Assembly (NCBI RefSeq): GCF_014206875.1
Contig: NZ_JACIJO010000003.1
Span: 412,066-476,065, forward strand
Direction: 5' to 3'
From: Algoriphagus iocasae
GTDB taxonomy: Bacteria; Bacteroidota; Bacteroidia; Cytophagales; Cyclobacteriaceae
Length of the DNA: 64,000 nucleotides
The notes below the pieces were generated by a model that saw nothing but the letters and a program-made list of their open reading frames with translations, did no database searches and had not been told where the DNA came from. Numbering within the stretch: position 1 is the first letter of the stretch; each line of letters starts with the position of its first letter. The translations under genes and the position numbers were made by a program. This document shows positions 49,843 through 58,769 of this stretch, piece by piece.

Positions 49843-50211
49843 ATGAATACATGCATCCGTGTCTTTGCCGATAGCGACCAGATCAATAGGTGCAGGGAAG
49901 ACTTGAAAAGCAAGGGGGAAGGTTTTTTAGAACTGGCAGATGTACTGAATCTTGCCGGTAATGCGGTTCGCCTCAAAATCCTGTACCTCCTGAATCAGGA
50001 AAATGAACTTTGTCCGTGCGACTTATCAGACATTTTGGGTATGACAGTTCCGGCCGTCTCTCAACATTTGAAAAAGCTGAAGGATGCAGGAGTCGTGACT
50101 ACTAAAAAATCGGGGCAAACCATTTTTTATTCAGTAGAAGCGCAAAGTCAGCGAATCATTTCGTCAGTGCTCGATTTGTTTAACCTCCCAAATTCAATTG
50201 CTACGTTATGA
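49843..50211 (+). CDS. ArsR/SmtB-family metal-responsive repressor
   Basis: A 122-residue winged-helix regulator. The DNA-binding helices are 'MTVPAVSQHLKKLKDAGVV', followed by a wing with 'GQTIFYSVE'. Metal-binding cysteines are likely: 'NELCPCDL' resembles the ELCxCDL As/Sb site of ArsR, and Cys near the N-terminus ('NTC', 'INRC') could add ligands, as in CmtR-like or mercury-sensing members. The start at 49843 puts the operators upstream. It is coupled by ATGA to MerTP, which it probably regulates. Confidence 0.88.
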   Translation: MNTCIRVFADSDQINRCREDLKSKGEGFLELADVLNLAGNAVRLKILYLLNQENELCPCDLSDILGMTVPAVSQHLKKLKDAGVVTTKKSGQTIFYSVEAQSQRIISSVLDLFNLPNSIATL

Positions 50212-50807
50212 AAAAATCCCTTTTAACCAGCGGCCTTATAGCCGCTTTAGTGAGTTCCCTTTGCTGTATCACCCCGGTGCTTGCTCTAGTGGCCGGTGCG
50301 AGCGGGATCGCGTCCACTTTCTCCTGGCTGGATCCAGCACGGCCTTTTTTTGTAAGTATCACCGTGATTGTGTTGGGATTTGCCTGGTACCAGAAGCTTA
50401 AAGCCAGGAAAGCAGAAGACATCGAATGTGCATGTGAAGATGATGAGAAACCAAGCTTTTGGCAGACAAAAAAGTTCTTATCAATAATCACGGTTTTTGC
50501 AGCCCTGATGTTAACATTTCCGCTCTATGCTCACATTTTCTACCCCAAAGCCGACAAGCAACTGGTCATCGTAGAGAAGTCCGATATACAGACCGTAAAT
50601 TTTGAAATCAAAGGAATGACATGTCAGGGCTGTGCAACTCATGTCGAGCACGAAGTAAATAAGCTCGATGGTATACTAAGAGTAGCTGCTTCTTATGAAT
50701 TGGGCAATGCCGTTGTAGAATTTGACAATACAAAAACAGGTATTCAGGAAATACAACAAGCCATCAACTCAACGGGATATTCCGTGACCAATAAAACAGA
50801 GAAATAA
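50208..50807 (+). CDS. merTP: MerTP fusion: mercuric ion transporter with C-terminal heavy-metal domain
   Basis: A 199-residue inner-membrane protein. Helix 1 carries the Cys19-Cys20 pair ('LCCITP') typical of MerT. A cytoplasmic loop has 'CAC' at Cys74/Cys76. The last third is an HMA domain with GMTCQGC (Cys139, Cys142), corresponding to MerP. It would bring Hg(II) into the cell, yet no MerA mercuric reductase is encoded in the window. It could alternatively handle another soft metal. Confidence 0.88.
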   Translation: MKKSLLTSGLIAALVSSLCCITPVLALVAGASGIASTFSWLDPARPFFVSITVIVLGFAWYQKLKARKAEDIECACEDDEKPSFWQTKKFLSIITVFAALMLTFPLYAHIFYPKADKQLVIVEKSDIQTVNFEIKGMTCQGCATHVEHEVNKLDGILRVAASYELGNAVVEFDNTKTGIQEIQQAINSTGYSVTNKTEK

Positions 50808-51017
50808 ATGGAAATCATATTAGAATCAACCATCACCTGCCCTAATTGTGGCCATCAGAAGGAAGAAACCATGCCCACTGACGCCTGTCAGTATTTCTAT
50901 GAATGTGAAAACTGCCACAAGGTGCTAAAACCAAAAGAAGGAGATTGTTGCGTGTATTGCAGTTATGGAACGGTCAAATGTCCGCCAATACAGGAAAATG
51001 GCGGTAGCTGTTGCTAA
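50808..51017 (+). CDS. GDCCVxC-domain small cysteine-rich protein
   Basis: A 69-residue protein with paired cysteines ('CPNC', 'CENC') like a zinc ribbon, the signature 'GDCCVYCSYGTVKCP' and a C-terminal 'GGSCC'. GDCCVxC proteins, some with selenocysteine, accompany MerTP in Bacteroidetes and other bacteria and are thought to bind soft metals. It starts directly after the MerTP stop. Confidence 0.88.
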   Translation: MEIILESTITCPNCGHQKEETMPTDACQYFYECENCHKVLKPKEGDCCVYCSYGTVKCPPIQENGGSCC

Positions 51018-51074
51018 AATCTTGTTCGATTTGCAATACCCTTGCGTCCTATTATTGTGTTCCTTTGCAGGCAA

Positions 51075-51473
51075 ATGAAATTCATTCTTTCCATATCGTT
51101 AGGTTTTCTGTTCCTGATCCAGGCATTGGGGCCTACTATGGATTTATGCTGTGAATTGCCAAAGCTTCCAGTACTTTTTGAACACTACGAGGAGCAGTCT
51201 GAACACGACGGAACTTCATTTCTGGAATTTCTTGATTTCCATTATGGAGACGGTCAAAATGAAGAAGACCACCACCATGATGACGAGCATGACAAGAACT
51301 TACCCTTCCATGACCAGCATCAGTGTTCCCATGGCTCCATTTTTATTACCCCTTTAATGGAAAAAGTGGAAATACCCACCCAATCCTTTTTCACACTTAC
51401 TCAGACAGGTTTTTACAGCTTCTCACTCTGCTCTGAACACCCCGAATCCCCATTCCAGCCGCCCAAGGCCTGA
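51075..51473 (+). CDS. His/Asp-rich exported protein ahead of the CusA gene
   Basis: A 132-residue protein with signal peptide at residues 1-19 and a histidine-acidic cluster ('EEDHHHDDEHDK') followed by 'HDQHQCSH'. The composition indicates periplasmic binding of Zn, Co, Ni or Cu. Bacteroidetes often encode a protein of this sort before CusA-type pumps. The ATG at 51075 is preferred to a TTG at 51042 because the signal peptide starts there. Confidence 0.7.
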   Translation: MKFILSISLGFLFLIQALGPTMDLCCELPKLPVLFEHYEEQSEHDGTSFLEFLDFHYGDGQNEEDHHHDDEHDKNLPFHDQHQCSHGSIFITPLMEKVEIPTQSFFTLTQTGFYSFSLCSEHPESPFQPPKA

Positions 51474-51621
51474 TTTTCCGGACATTTAAATTGAAGTAGT
51501 TATTACTTCCAAGCTGTTGCATGGAGGTGATCCTGCATTTTCAATTTACTCCCCCAGCTCAAAATTCAAGGGCTTTTTCTGCCCTGTCTATCCAAAAAAT
51601 CAGATTCATAAATGCTAAAAA

Positions 51622-54600
51622 ATGCTGGATAAAATCATTCAATTTTCAGTCAAAAACAAACTGATCATAGGCCTGCTCACGCTTGGTTTGATCATTTGGG
51701 GAGGCTACTCCCTTTCGAGACTTCCCATTGATGCCGTACCGGATATTACTAACAATCAGGTTCAGGTCATCACCTCCTCCCCATCTCTGGCAGCTGAGGA
51801 GGTAGAACGTTTAATTACATTCCCCATCGAAATTACCATGGCAACCATCCCGGAGTTGGAGGAGATTCGTTCCTTTTCCCGCTTTGGTTTGTCTGTGGTG
51901 ACCATCGTGTTTAAAGAAGATGTGGATGTGTATTGGGCTCGTCAGCAGGTAAGTGAAAGGCTGACCGATGTACAAGCACAAATCCCTCCAGGTGTAGGTC
52001 AGCCGGGCATGGCTCCCATCACTACCGGACTCGGAGAAATCTATCAATATGTGGTGGGAACCGAGAAGGGTTATGAAGATCAATACGATGCCCGTGAACT
52101 TCGTACGATTCAGGACTGGATTGTCCGAAGGCAATTACTCGGTACTCCAGGGGTTGCGGATGTGAGCAGCTTTGGCGGTTACCTTAAACAATATGAAATC
52201 GCCATAGACCCGGATAGACTAAAGGCCATGAACGTTTCCATTGCCGATATTTTCCAGGCACTGGAAGAAAACAACGAGAATACCGGAGGGGCTTACATTG
52301 AAAAAAACCTCAGCGCCTATTTTATCCGAAGTGAAGGCCTGGTGAGCGACATGGACGACATCCGAAACATGCTCATCAAAAATAATCCGGATGGAATTCC
52401 GGTTCTCATAAAGGATGTGGCTGAGGTAAATCTTGGTAATTCAGTGCGGTATGGAGCCACTACCCGAGACGGTGAGGGTGAGGTGGTGAGTGCCATTGTG
52501 ATGATGCTAAAGGGAGAAAACTCCGCGGAAGTAATTGAGAATGTAAAGAGTCGAATTGCTGAGATACAAAAAACATTGCCGGAGGGAGTAACCATCGAGC
52601 CCTTCCTGGACCGAACAAAATTGGTAAACACTGCCATTGGTACGGTGAGCAAAAACCTGGCTGAAGGTGCCTTGATCGTGATCTTTGTTTTGTTGCTGCT
52701 CTTGGGAAATCTCCGTGCAGGTTTGATTGTAGCCTCGGTCATTCCCCTTGCGCTCCTTTTTGCTTTTGGAATGATGAACTTCTTTGGCGTGTCGGGTAAC
52801 CTGATGAGCTTGGGCGCTATTGATTTTGGGTTGATCGTGGATGGGGCGGTCATCATTGTAGAGGCCACGTTGCATCATTTGGGCTTGTTGAAACTGGGAA
52901 GAAAGCTGACCCAGAATGAAATGGACGAGGAAGTGTACCAGTCGGCCAGCAAAATCCGGAATTCCGCCGCATTCGGAGAAATCATCATTTTAATCGTGTA
53001 CCTCCCCATTCTTGCTTTAGTGGGGATTGAGGGAAAAATGTTTGGCCCTATGGCACAGACGGTGAGTTTTGCCATTCTGGGAGCATTTATCCTTTCGCTA
53101 ACCTATGTGCCGATGATGTCAGCACTGGTTCTGAGCAAGAACACTGATTACAAGCCCAATATTTCGGACAAGCTCATGGCTTTTTTCCACAGATTGTACG
53201 ATCCGGCTATCCGTTGGTCAATGCACAAAAGGCCGCTGATCTTAATCCTGACTGCGGGCTTGTTTCTGGCTTCCTTTTGGGTCTTTTCCAATATGGGTGG
53301 GGAATTTATTCCAACCCTAGAGGAAGGAGACTTTGCTGTAGAAACGAGGGTGATGACTGGCAGCTCGCTTGAAAACACCATCCAGGCAACGACTCAGGCA
53401 GAAAAAATTCTACTAGAACAGTTCCCGGAAGTAAAGCAGGTAGTATCTAAAATTGGTGCAGGAGAAATCCCAACTGATCCCATGCCGGTAGAAGCTGCTG
53501 ACATGATGGTGATTCTGGAAAACAAAGATGAATGGGTCTCTGCCTCTAACAGGGAAGAATTAGCCAACAAAATGGCCGAAGCTCTGGAGGTCATTCCGGG
53601 AGTTACTTTCGGATTTCAGCAACCCATCCAGATGCGCTTTAACGAACTCATGACTGGGGTTCGGCAGGATGTAGCGGTTAAGATATACGGAGAGGATCTC
53701 AATGAGCTTTCGGAATATGCCGAACAGATAGGACGGCTGGCTTCCGGTGTGGAAGGTGCTCAAGATTTGTATATAGAAGAGGTAACCGGTGTTCCGCAGA
53801 TTGTCATTAATTACAAACGGGATCAATTGGCCAAATACGGCCTGACCATCCGGGATGTAAACCGCTCGGTCCAGGCTGCCTTTGCCGGAGCGTCTGCAGG
53901 GCTGGTTTACGAAAACGAAAGACGCTTTGACCTGGTGGTCCGATTGGATAAGACCAATCGGGAGGATGTAGAGTCCGTTCAGAACCTTTACATCGCTAGG
54001 AAGGATGGACACCAAATACCGCTCTATCAGGTGGCCGAAGTGGAAATCCAGGAAGGTCCTTACCAAATCCAACGAGACGACACCCGCAGACGGATCATTG
54101 TAGCATTCAATGTACGTAACCGGGATGTGGAAAGCATAGTAACAGAGCTTCAGCAGAAAATTGAAGAGACGGTCGTATTTGCACCCGGCTACACCGTGTC
54201 TTACGGTGGGCAGTTTGAAAACCTGGTTGAAGCCCGTGAACGACTCTCCTTAGCTGTGCCTCTAGCCCTGCTATTGATATTTGTGTTACTCTATTTCACT
54301 TTCGGTTCCATTAAGCAGGGCATCCTCATTTTCACAGCCATCCCACTTTCTGCCATTGGGGGAATCTTCGCTTTATGGCTCAGGGATATGCCATTCAGTA
54401 TTTCTGCAGGCGTTGGTTTCATTGCTTTATTTGGGGTAGCAGTGCTGAATGGCATTGTCCTCATTGGTGAATTCAATCACCTGAAAAAAGAAGGTGTATC
54501 TGATATTTTCGAACGGATTTACAAAGGCACGAGTGTACGTCTGCGACCGGTAATCATGACGGCTGCCGTGGCTTCCATGGGCTTTCTGCCGATGGCTCTG

Positions 54601-55998
54601 TCCCAGTCCGGTGGTGCAGAAGTCCAGCGTCCACTGGCCACTGTAGTGATTGGCGGTTTGATCACGGCTACCTTTCTGACATTGGTTGTGCTGCCTATCC
54701 TGTACTATTATTTTGAAAGAGGGATAAAGATGAAACCAGGGGCAATTGTTCCACTTTTGGCTATCGGCTTGCTTTGTGTTCAGATGCCTAAAGCCAAGGC
54801 GCAGGATTCTCTGGTCAGCTATCAGTCATTGGATGAAGCCATTCAAGTTGCGATCCAAAACAATCCAACCCTGAAAGCAGCAGACTTGCAAACCCAGCAG
54901 GAAAGGGAGCTGAAAGGGACCAGCTGGAATATGGCTAAAACCAATTTTAGCCTCACTCACGGACAGTACAACAGCATTTACAACAATGACAATCAGTTCA
55001 ACATCTCCCAATCCATGGAATTTCCCACGGTTTATGCCAATCAAAAGAAATTGGCCAAAGCACGGATTGAAGCGAGTGAATGGATGCATTCGGCTACCCA
55101 AAACGAACTGGTTCAGCAAGTAAAGGTTTCCTGGTATTTGTTGTGGCTGGAAAAAAGCAAACAACAATTACTGCAGGAGCAAGATGAAATTTACGAGAGA
55201 TTTGTCCAAGTGGCCAGTCTCCGCTATCAAACCGGGGAAACCAATTTGCTTGAAAAAGCAACTGCGGAGTCCCAAGTAGCAGAACTCAAGGCCATGCTTC
55301 AGCAAAACCAGTCGGATATCGAAATCCACAGGACACAGCTGCAAACCTTGCTTAATCTGGATAGTATTGGGGATATCGCCATGGGCTATCTGGAAGCAAG
55401 GGAGAGCAATGTACTTCTCGATACGCAAGGAATTGCCAACAATCCTACACTTGCCTGGTTTCGCCAACAAATGGAAGTAGCCGAAAAAGAGAAATCGGTG
55501 GAGAAGGCAAAGTTCTTACCCGACCTTTCGGCAGGGTATTTCAACCAGTCCCTCAATGGACCTAATCAGGATTTGGATGGTAACCCCGTCACTTTTACCT
55601 CCAGCGACCGGTTCACCGGATTTCAAGTGGGAATGGCCATCCCCATTTTTGGGGCGAAGTCCCAAGCATCGGCCATCAAAGCGGCCGAATTGAAAAAGCA
55701 GGAAAGCGAAGCACGGCTGCAAGCGGTGACAAACCAACTGCAAGGCAGGCTAAACTCACTCATTCAGCAGTACCAAAAATTTCAGACCAGCCTTGAGTAT
55801 TATGAGCAAAACGCACTGCCTCAGGCAGAGCTAATTCTTAAACAGGCTCAAAAAGGATTTGAAAGCGGGGAAATCGGCTACGTGGAATACATTCAGGGAC
55901 TTAACCGGGCATTGGCTGTCCGGTTTAATTACCTGGACATTCTCAACCAGTACAATCAGACTGTTATCCAGATCGAGTTCATTTCAGGCGTTCAATAA
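51622..55998 (+). CDS. cusA: CusA/CzcA heavy-metal RND pump fused to a TolC-like domain
   Basis: A 1458-residue fusion. Residues 1-1036 are a full HME-type RND pump ('LPIDAVPDITNNQVQV' near the start and 'LIVDGAVIIVEATLHH' in helix 4). From Met1037 the sequence restarts with a signal-like hydrophobic segment ('LLAIGLLCVQMPKAKAQ') and a complete TolC-type outer-membrane protein to 1458. Such fusions are known in Bacteroidetes; whether the product is cleaved or translated separately is not clear. It is followed by CusB after 14 bases. Metal is probably Cu, Zn, Co or Cd. Confidence 0.92.
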   Translation: MLDKIIQFSVKNKLIIGLLTLGLIIWGGYSLSRLPIDAVPDITNNQVQVITSSPSLAAEEVERLITFPIEITMATIPELEEIRSFSRFGLSVVTIVFKEDVDVYWARQQVSERLTDVQAQIPPGVGQPGMAPITTGLGEIYQYVVGTEKGYEDQYDARELRTIQDWIVRRQLLGTPGVADVSSFGGYLKQYEIAIDPDRLKAMNVSIADIFQALEENNENTGGAYIEKNLSAYFIRSEGLVSDMDDIRNMLIKNNPDGIPVLIKDVAEVNLGNSVRYGATTRDGEGEVVSAIVMMLKGENSAEVIENVKSRIAEIQKTLPEGVTIEPFLDRTKLVNTAIGTVSKNLAEGALIVIFVLLLLLGNLRAGLIVASVIPLALLFAFGMMNFFGVSGNLMSLGAIDFGLIVDGAVIIVEATLHHLGLLKLGRKLTQNEMDEEVYQSASKIRNSAAFGEIIILIVYLPILALVGIEGKMFGPMAQTVSFAILGAFILSLTYVPMMSALVLSKNTDYKPNISDKLMAFFHRLYDPAIRWSMHKRPLILILTAGLFLASFWVFSNMGGEFIPTLEEGDFAVETRVMTGSSLENTIQATTQAEKILLEQFPEVKQVVSKIGAGEIPTDPMPVEAADMMVILENKDEWVSASNREELANKMAEALEVIPGVTFGFQQPIQMRFNELMTGVRQDVAVKIYGEDLNELSEYAEQIGRLASGVEGAQDLYIEEVTGVPQIVINYKRDQLAKYGLTIRDVNRSVQAAFAGASAGLVYENERRFDLVVRLDKTNREDVESVQNLYIARKDGHQIPLYQVAEVEIQEGPYQIQRDDTRRRIIVAFNVRNRDVESIVTELQQKIEETVVFAPGYTVSYGGQFENLVEARERLSLAVPLALLLIFVLLYFTFGSIKQGILIFTAIPLSAIGGIFALWLRDMPFSISAGVGFIALFGVAVLNGIVLIGEFNHLKKEGVSDIFERIYKGTSVRLRPVIMTAAVASMGFLPMALSQSGGAEVQRPLATVVIGGLITATFLTLVVLPILYYYFERGIKMKPGAIVPLLAIGLLCVQMPKAKAQDSLVSYQSLDEAIQVAIQNNPTLKAADLQTQQERELKGTSWNMAKTNFSLTHGQYNSIYNNDNQFNISQSMEFPTVYANQKKLAKARIEASEWMHSATQNELVQQVKVSWYLLWLEKSKQQLLQEQDEIYERFVQVASLRYQTGETNLLEKATAESQVAELKAMLQQNQSDIEIHRTQLQTLLNLDSIGDIAMGYLEARESNVLLDTQGIANNPTLAWFRQQMEVAEKEKSVEKAKFLPDLSAGYFNQSLNGPNQDLDGNPVTFTSSDRFTGFQVGMAIPIFGAKSQASAIKAAELKKQESEARLQAVTNQLQGRLNSLIQQYQKFQTSLEYYEQNALPQAELILKQAQKGFESGEIGYVEYIQGLNRALAVRFNYLDILNQYNQTVIQIEFISGVQ

Positions 55999-56012
55999 AA
56001 AGACATTCAACA

Positions 56013-57215
56013 ATGGAAAATATATTCAAATACATCAGCAAAACTTCAATGGCTCTTCTCCTGGGGTTGACCATTTCCTCCTGCGGACCACAAGATGAGG
56101 AAGTCATTGAGGTGAATCATACAGAAAGTGAGAATACAGTGGAACTTACCAAAGCGCAGTTTGAGCAGGCAGGCATCAAATTCGGAAGCCTTGAGAAGCG
56201 GGTTATTGGTTCGGAACTCCGGGTCAACGGGGTGATTGACGTGCCCCCGCAAAGCAATATTTCCATCCATATGCCCTATGGAGGCTTTGTGAAATACACT
56301 GAAATGCTGCCTGGCACAAAGGTTAAAAAAGGTCAGTTATTGGTGGTAATTGAAAATCCGGAGTTCATCCAGTTTCAACAAGAATACCTGGAGAGTCTGG
56401 CCAAACAGGAATTTCTGAAAGCCGAATTTGACCGTCAGAAGGAGCTGTTTGATGAAAAAGTAGCTTCTGGTAAAACATTTCAGCAAGCCAAAAGTGACTT
56501 TCTGGCTAATGAAGCCCGGATTAAAACTATGGAAGAACGATTGAAGCTCATTGGCTTCAATCCGGCAAAAATCCGCGAAGGATATATCTCGGCTTCTGTA
56601 AATATTTTCGCTCCGGTTAACGGTGCCGTTCGGGAGATTTATACCAATGTGGGCAAATACATCAACCCGCAAGATGTGATCATGGACATTACCAATGCCG
56701 AAGACCTGCATGTGGAACTTACCGTGTATGAAAACGACATCCCCAGAGTGCAGGAAGGACAACGGATCCGCTTTGCATTGGCGAATTCTCCTGAAGAATG
56801 GCGGGAAGCAGAAGTATTTCTGATAGGTAGCGGAGTGCGGGAAGACCGGTCGGTGACTGTACATGGCCACTTAGAAAAGATGCACGAAGATTTGAAGCCG
56901 GGAATGTATATAGCTGCAAGGATCGAAACCGACAGCAACGAAGTGTTGGCTATCCAAGAGGAAGGAATCGTTCGGTTTGGTGGAAAACAATATGTCTTTG
57001 CCTATACAGGAGAAAAAACAGAAAACGGTGCAACCGTTCATGATTTTGAAATGATGGAAGTCATCAAAGGATATACCGAAGATGGCTATACCCAGATTTC
57101 TTTGGCCGATTCAGAAAAGGACCTAAGTGCCCTTCAAGTGGTCACCAAAGGTGCTTTCACCTTGTTGGCTAAAGCCAAAAATACCGAAGAAGAAGGAGAA
57201 GGACACGCACATTAA
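56013..57215 (+). CDS. CusB-like periplasmic adaptor lipoprotein
   Basis: A 400-residue membrane-fusion protein. The lipobox ends at Cys24 ('TISSC'). 'NVFAPVNGAVREI'-type lipoyl pattern appears as 'VNIFAPVNGAVREIYTNVGK' near residue 195, and the C-terminus has 'EEGEGHAH'. It joins the CusA and TolC parts and may pass metal to the pump. It overlaps no neighbour and is followed by a Fur gene after 14 bases. Confidence 0.9.
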   Translation: MENIFKYISKTSMALLLGLTISSCGPQDEEVIEVNHTESENTVELTKAQFEQAGIKFGSLEKRVIGSELRVNGVIDVPPQSNISIHMPYGGFVKYTEMLPGTKVKKGQLLVVIENPEFIQFQQEYLESLAKQEFLKAEFDRQKELFDEKVASGKTFQQAKSDFLANEARIKTMEERLKLIGFNPAKIREGYISASVNIFAPVNGAVREIYTNVGKYINPQDVIMDITNAEDLHVELTVYENDIPRVQEGQRIRFALANSPEEWREAEVFLIGSGVREDRSVTVHGHLEKMHEDLKPGMYIAARIETDSNEVLAIQEEGIVRFGGKQYVFAYTGEKTENGATVHDFEMMEVIKGYTEDGYTQISLADSEKDLSALQVVTKGAFTLLAKAKNTEEEGEGHAH

Positions 57216-57229
57216 AATGAATCATCCTT

Positions 57230-57646
57230 ATGATCAAAGAACTCGAAGATAAACTCAAGCAGAAAGACATCCGACCAACAGCCATGAGGCTGTTGGTGTT
57301 GGAAGCACTGGCAGGTCAAGAGACGGCCATCAGCCTTTCCGACTTGGAAAAGGCCTTTGAAAAGTCAGACCGGGTGACACTATTCCGCACCCTGAAAACC
57401 TTTCAGGAAAATGGACTGGTGCACAGTATCGATGACGGTACCGGAGCGCCTAAATACGCCCTATGCGAAGAGGGATGCGAGTGTAATATCGAAAGGGACC
57501 TGCATGTGCATTTTCATTGTCGGGTGTGTAGCGAAACCTTCTGTTTGCCCAAGTATAAAATCCCGGAAATTGAACTGCCAAGCATGTTCAAAGGGGAAGA
57601 AGCCAACTTGGTAGTAAAGGGGATTTGCGGGAAATGTGCAGGATGA
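57230..57646 (+). CDS. Fur-family metal regulator
   Basis: A 138-residue regulator with the winged helix ('KDIRPTAMRLLVLEAL', 'SDRVTLFRTLKTFQENGLVH') and the zinc ligands 'HVHFHCRVCSETFC' and 'CGKC' near the C-terminus (two CxxC pairs). This is the outline of Fur or Zur. The place in the metal operon suggests control by Zn or another divalent ion. Which metal cannot be read from the sequence. Confidence 0.9.
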   Translation: MIKELEDKLKQKDIRPTAMRLLVLEALAGQETAISLSDLEKAFEKSDRVTLFRTLKTFQENGLVHSIDDGTGAPKYALCEEGCECNIERDLHVHFHCRVCSETFCLPKYKIPEIELPSMFKGEEANLVVKGICGKCAG

Positions 57647-57755
57647 ATATTGCAAGTACTATGCATTGGGTTTACTAGTAATTTTAAGTCAAACATCCAA
57701 TGAAATGAAACCATGCATCATGGAAAACCTCACAACTTAGGATGATTAGGAGCAT

Positions 57756-58124
57756 ATGAAATTTAATACCACCATGCCGAAAGGCTTAAAGCCACATTAT
57801 CAAAAAGAACTGGATGCATATCGGGATAAACTGGGGAAGTGGTTTTTACGGGAAGCTTGGCAGCATCTGGAAAGGGCCCACATCCTTGGTCAGCCCTATC
57901 CTTACCAGCACTCTGAAGTGCATTGGCTCATGCTTCGGTTTGGTTTTAAAATCAAAGACTGGAAGGAAATACGGGGTCAGATTCTCAGGCTCTTTGTAGG
58001 TGGAGTAAAATCCTTTGTAGGGAAAATACCTGTAGGTAATACTGGAGGCGCCAATGTTCCGCCTCTCTTGCCTATGGAAATACCAGCAGATCTGAAGGCA
58101 ATAATAAATCAGTTCAAAAAATAA
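57756..58124 (+). CDS. DUF3703 protein
   Basis: A 122-residue soluble protein with conserved 'AWQHLERAHILGQPYPYQHSE' (His-rich) and 'HWLMLRFGFKIKDWKEIRGQ'. DUF3703 proteins occur in Zn/Cd/Co resistance islands, with unknown function; the histidines suggest metal contact. It is 14 bases before the membrane exporter-like gene. Confidence 0.85.
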   Translation: MKFNTTMPKGLKPHYQKELDAYRDKLGKWFLREAWQHLERAHILGQPYPYQHSEVHWLMLRFGFKIKDWKEIRGQILRLFVGGVKSFVGKIPVGNTGGANVPPLLPMEIPADLKAIINQFKK

Positions 58125-58138
58125 AATAGTCCTAAAGA

Positions 58139-58756
58139 ATGACCGCTCTACTCACCGGTACCATTATGCTCAGTCTCCTTCATGGACTGATTCCCAGCCA
58201 TTGGCTGCCGGTGCTGGCCCTGAAAGAAAAGTTTGGATGGGAGGGAAACAAGACGGTTCGCATTGCAGCGATGGCAGCTTTGGCTCACTCGCTGAGCACC
58301 TTTTTGTTAGGAGTGTTTTTGGGTTTGTTCAGCTTGTCACTTTCTGAAAACCTACACACTTACACCCGTTGGGTCATTCCTGGATTGCTTATAGCCATCG
58401 GCTTTTATTTTGTCATTCAACACCACCGTCATCACCACTTTCACATTGCTGAAAAACAAAAGCTGGAAAAAGCAGGAGCAGCGCAGGTTGTGACTTTGCT
58501 GGTATTTACCATGTTTCTTTCGCCCTGCCTGGAAATTGAAGCCTACTTCCTTATGGCAGGAACTCATGGCTTTCCAATGATCCTAGCTGTGGGACTACTC
58601 TACACCATTGTTTCTGTGTTCGGGATTACTTTTTGGGTTTACCTGGCCCAAAAAGGGCTGCACCGATTCAACTGGCACAAATTGGAACATAATGCAGGAC
58701 TGATTTCCGGTGGCATACTTATTCTCACTGGCATCATTTCCTTTTTCACAGATTAA
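58139..58756 (+). CDS. Six-helix membrane protein with His-rich loop, probable metal exporter
   Basis: A 205-residue polytopic protein with helices at about 5-22, 40-62, 75-95, 115-135, 138-162 and 180-203. 'HGLIPSHW' in the first helix and the loop 'HHRHHHFHIAEKQ' carry many histidines, as in RcnA/NicO-type nickel-cobalt exporters and related Bacteroidetes proteins. It lies between DUF3703 and a P1B ATPase. The family name is uncertain, but a role in divalent-metal export fits. Confidence 0.7.
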   Translation: MTALLTGTIMLSLLHGLIPSHWLPVLALKEKFGWEGNKTVRIAAMAALAHSLSTFLLGVFLGLFSLSLSENLHTYTRWVIPGLLIAIGFYFVIQHHRHHHFHIAEKQKLEKAGAAQVVTLLVFTMFLSPCLEIEAYFLMAGTHGFPMILAVGLLYTIVSVFGITFWVYLAQKGLHRFNWHKLEHNAGLISGGILILTGIISFFTD

Positions 58757-58769
58757 AACAGATTAGACG

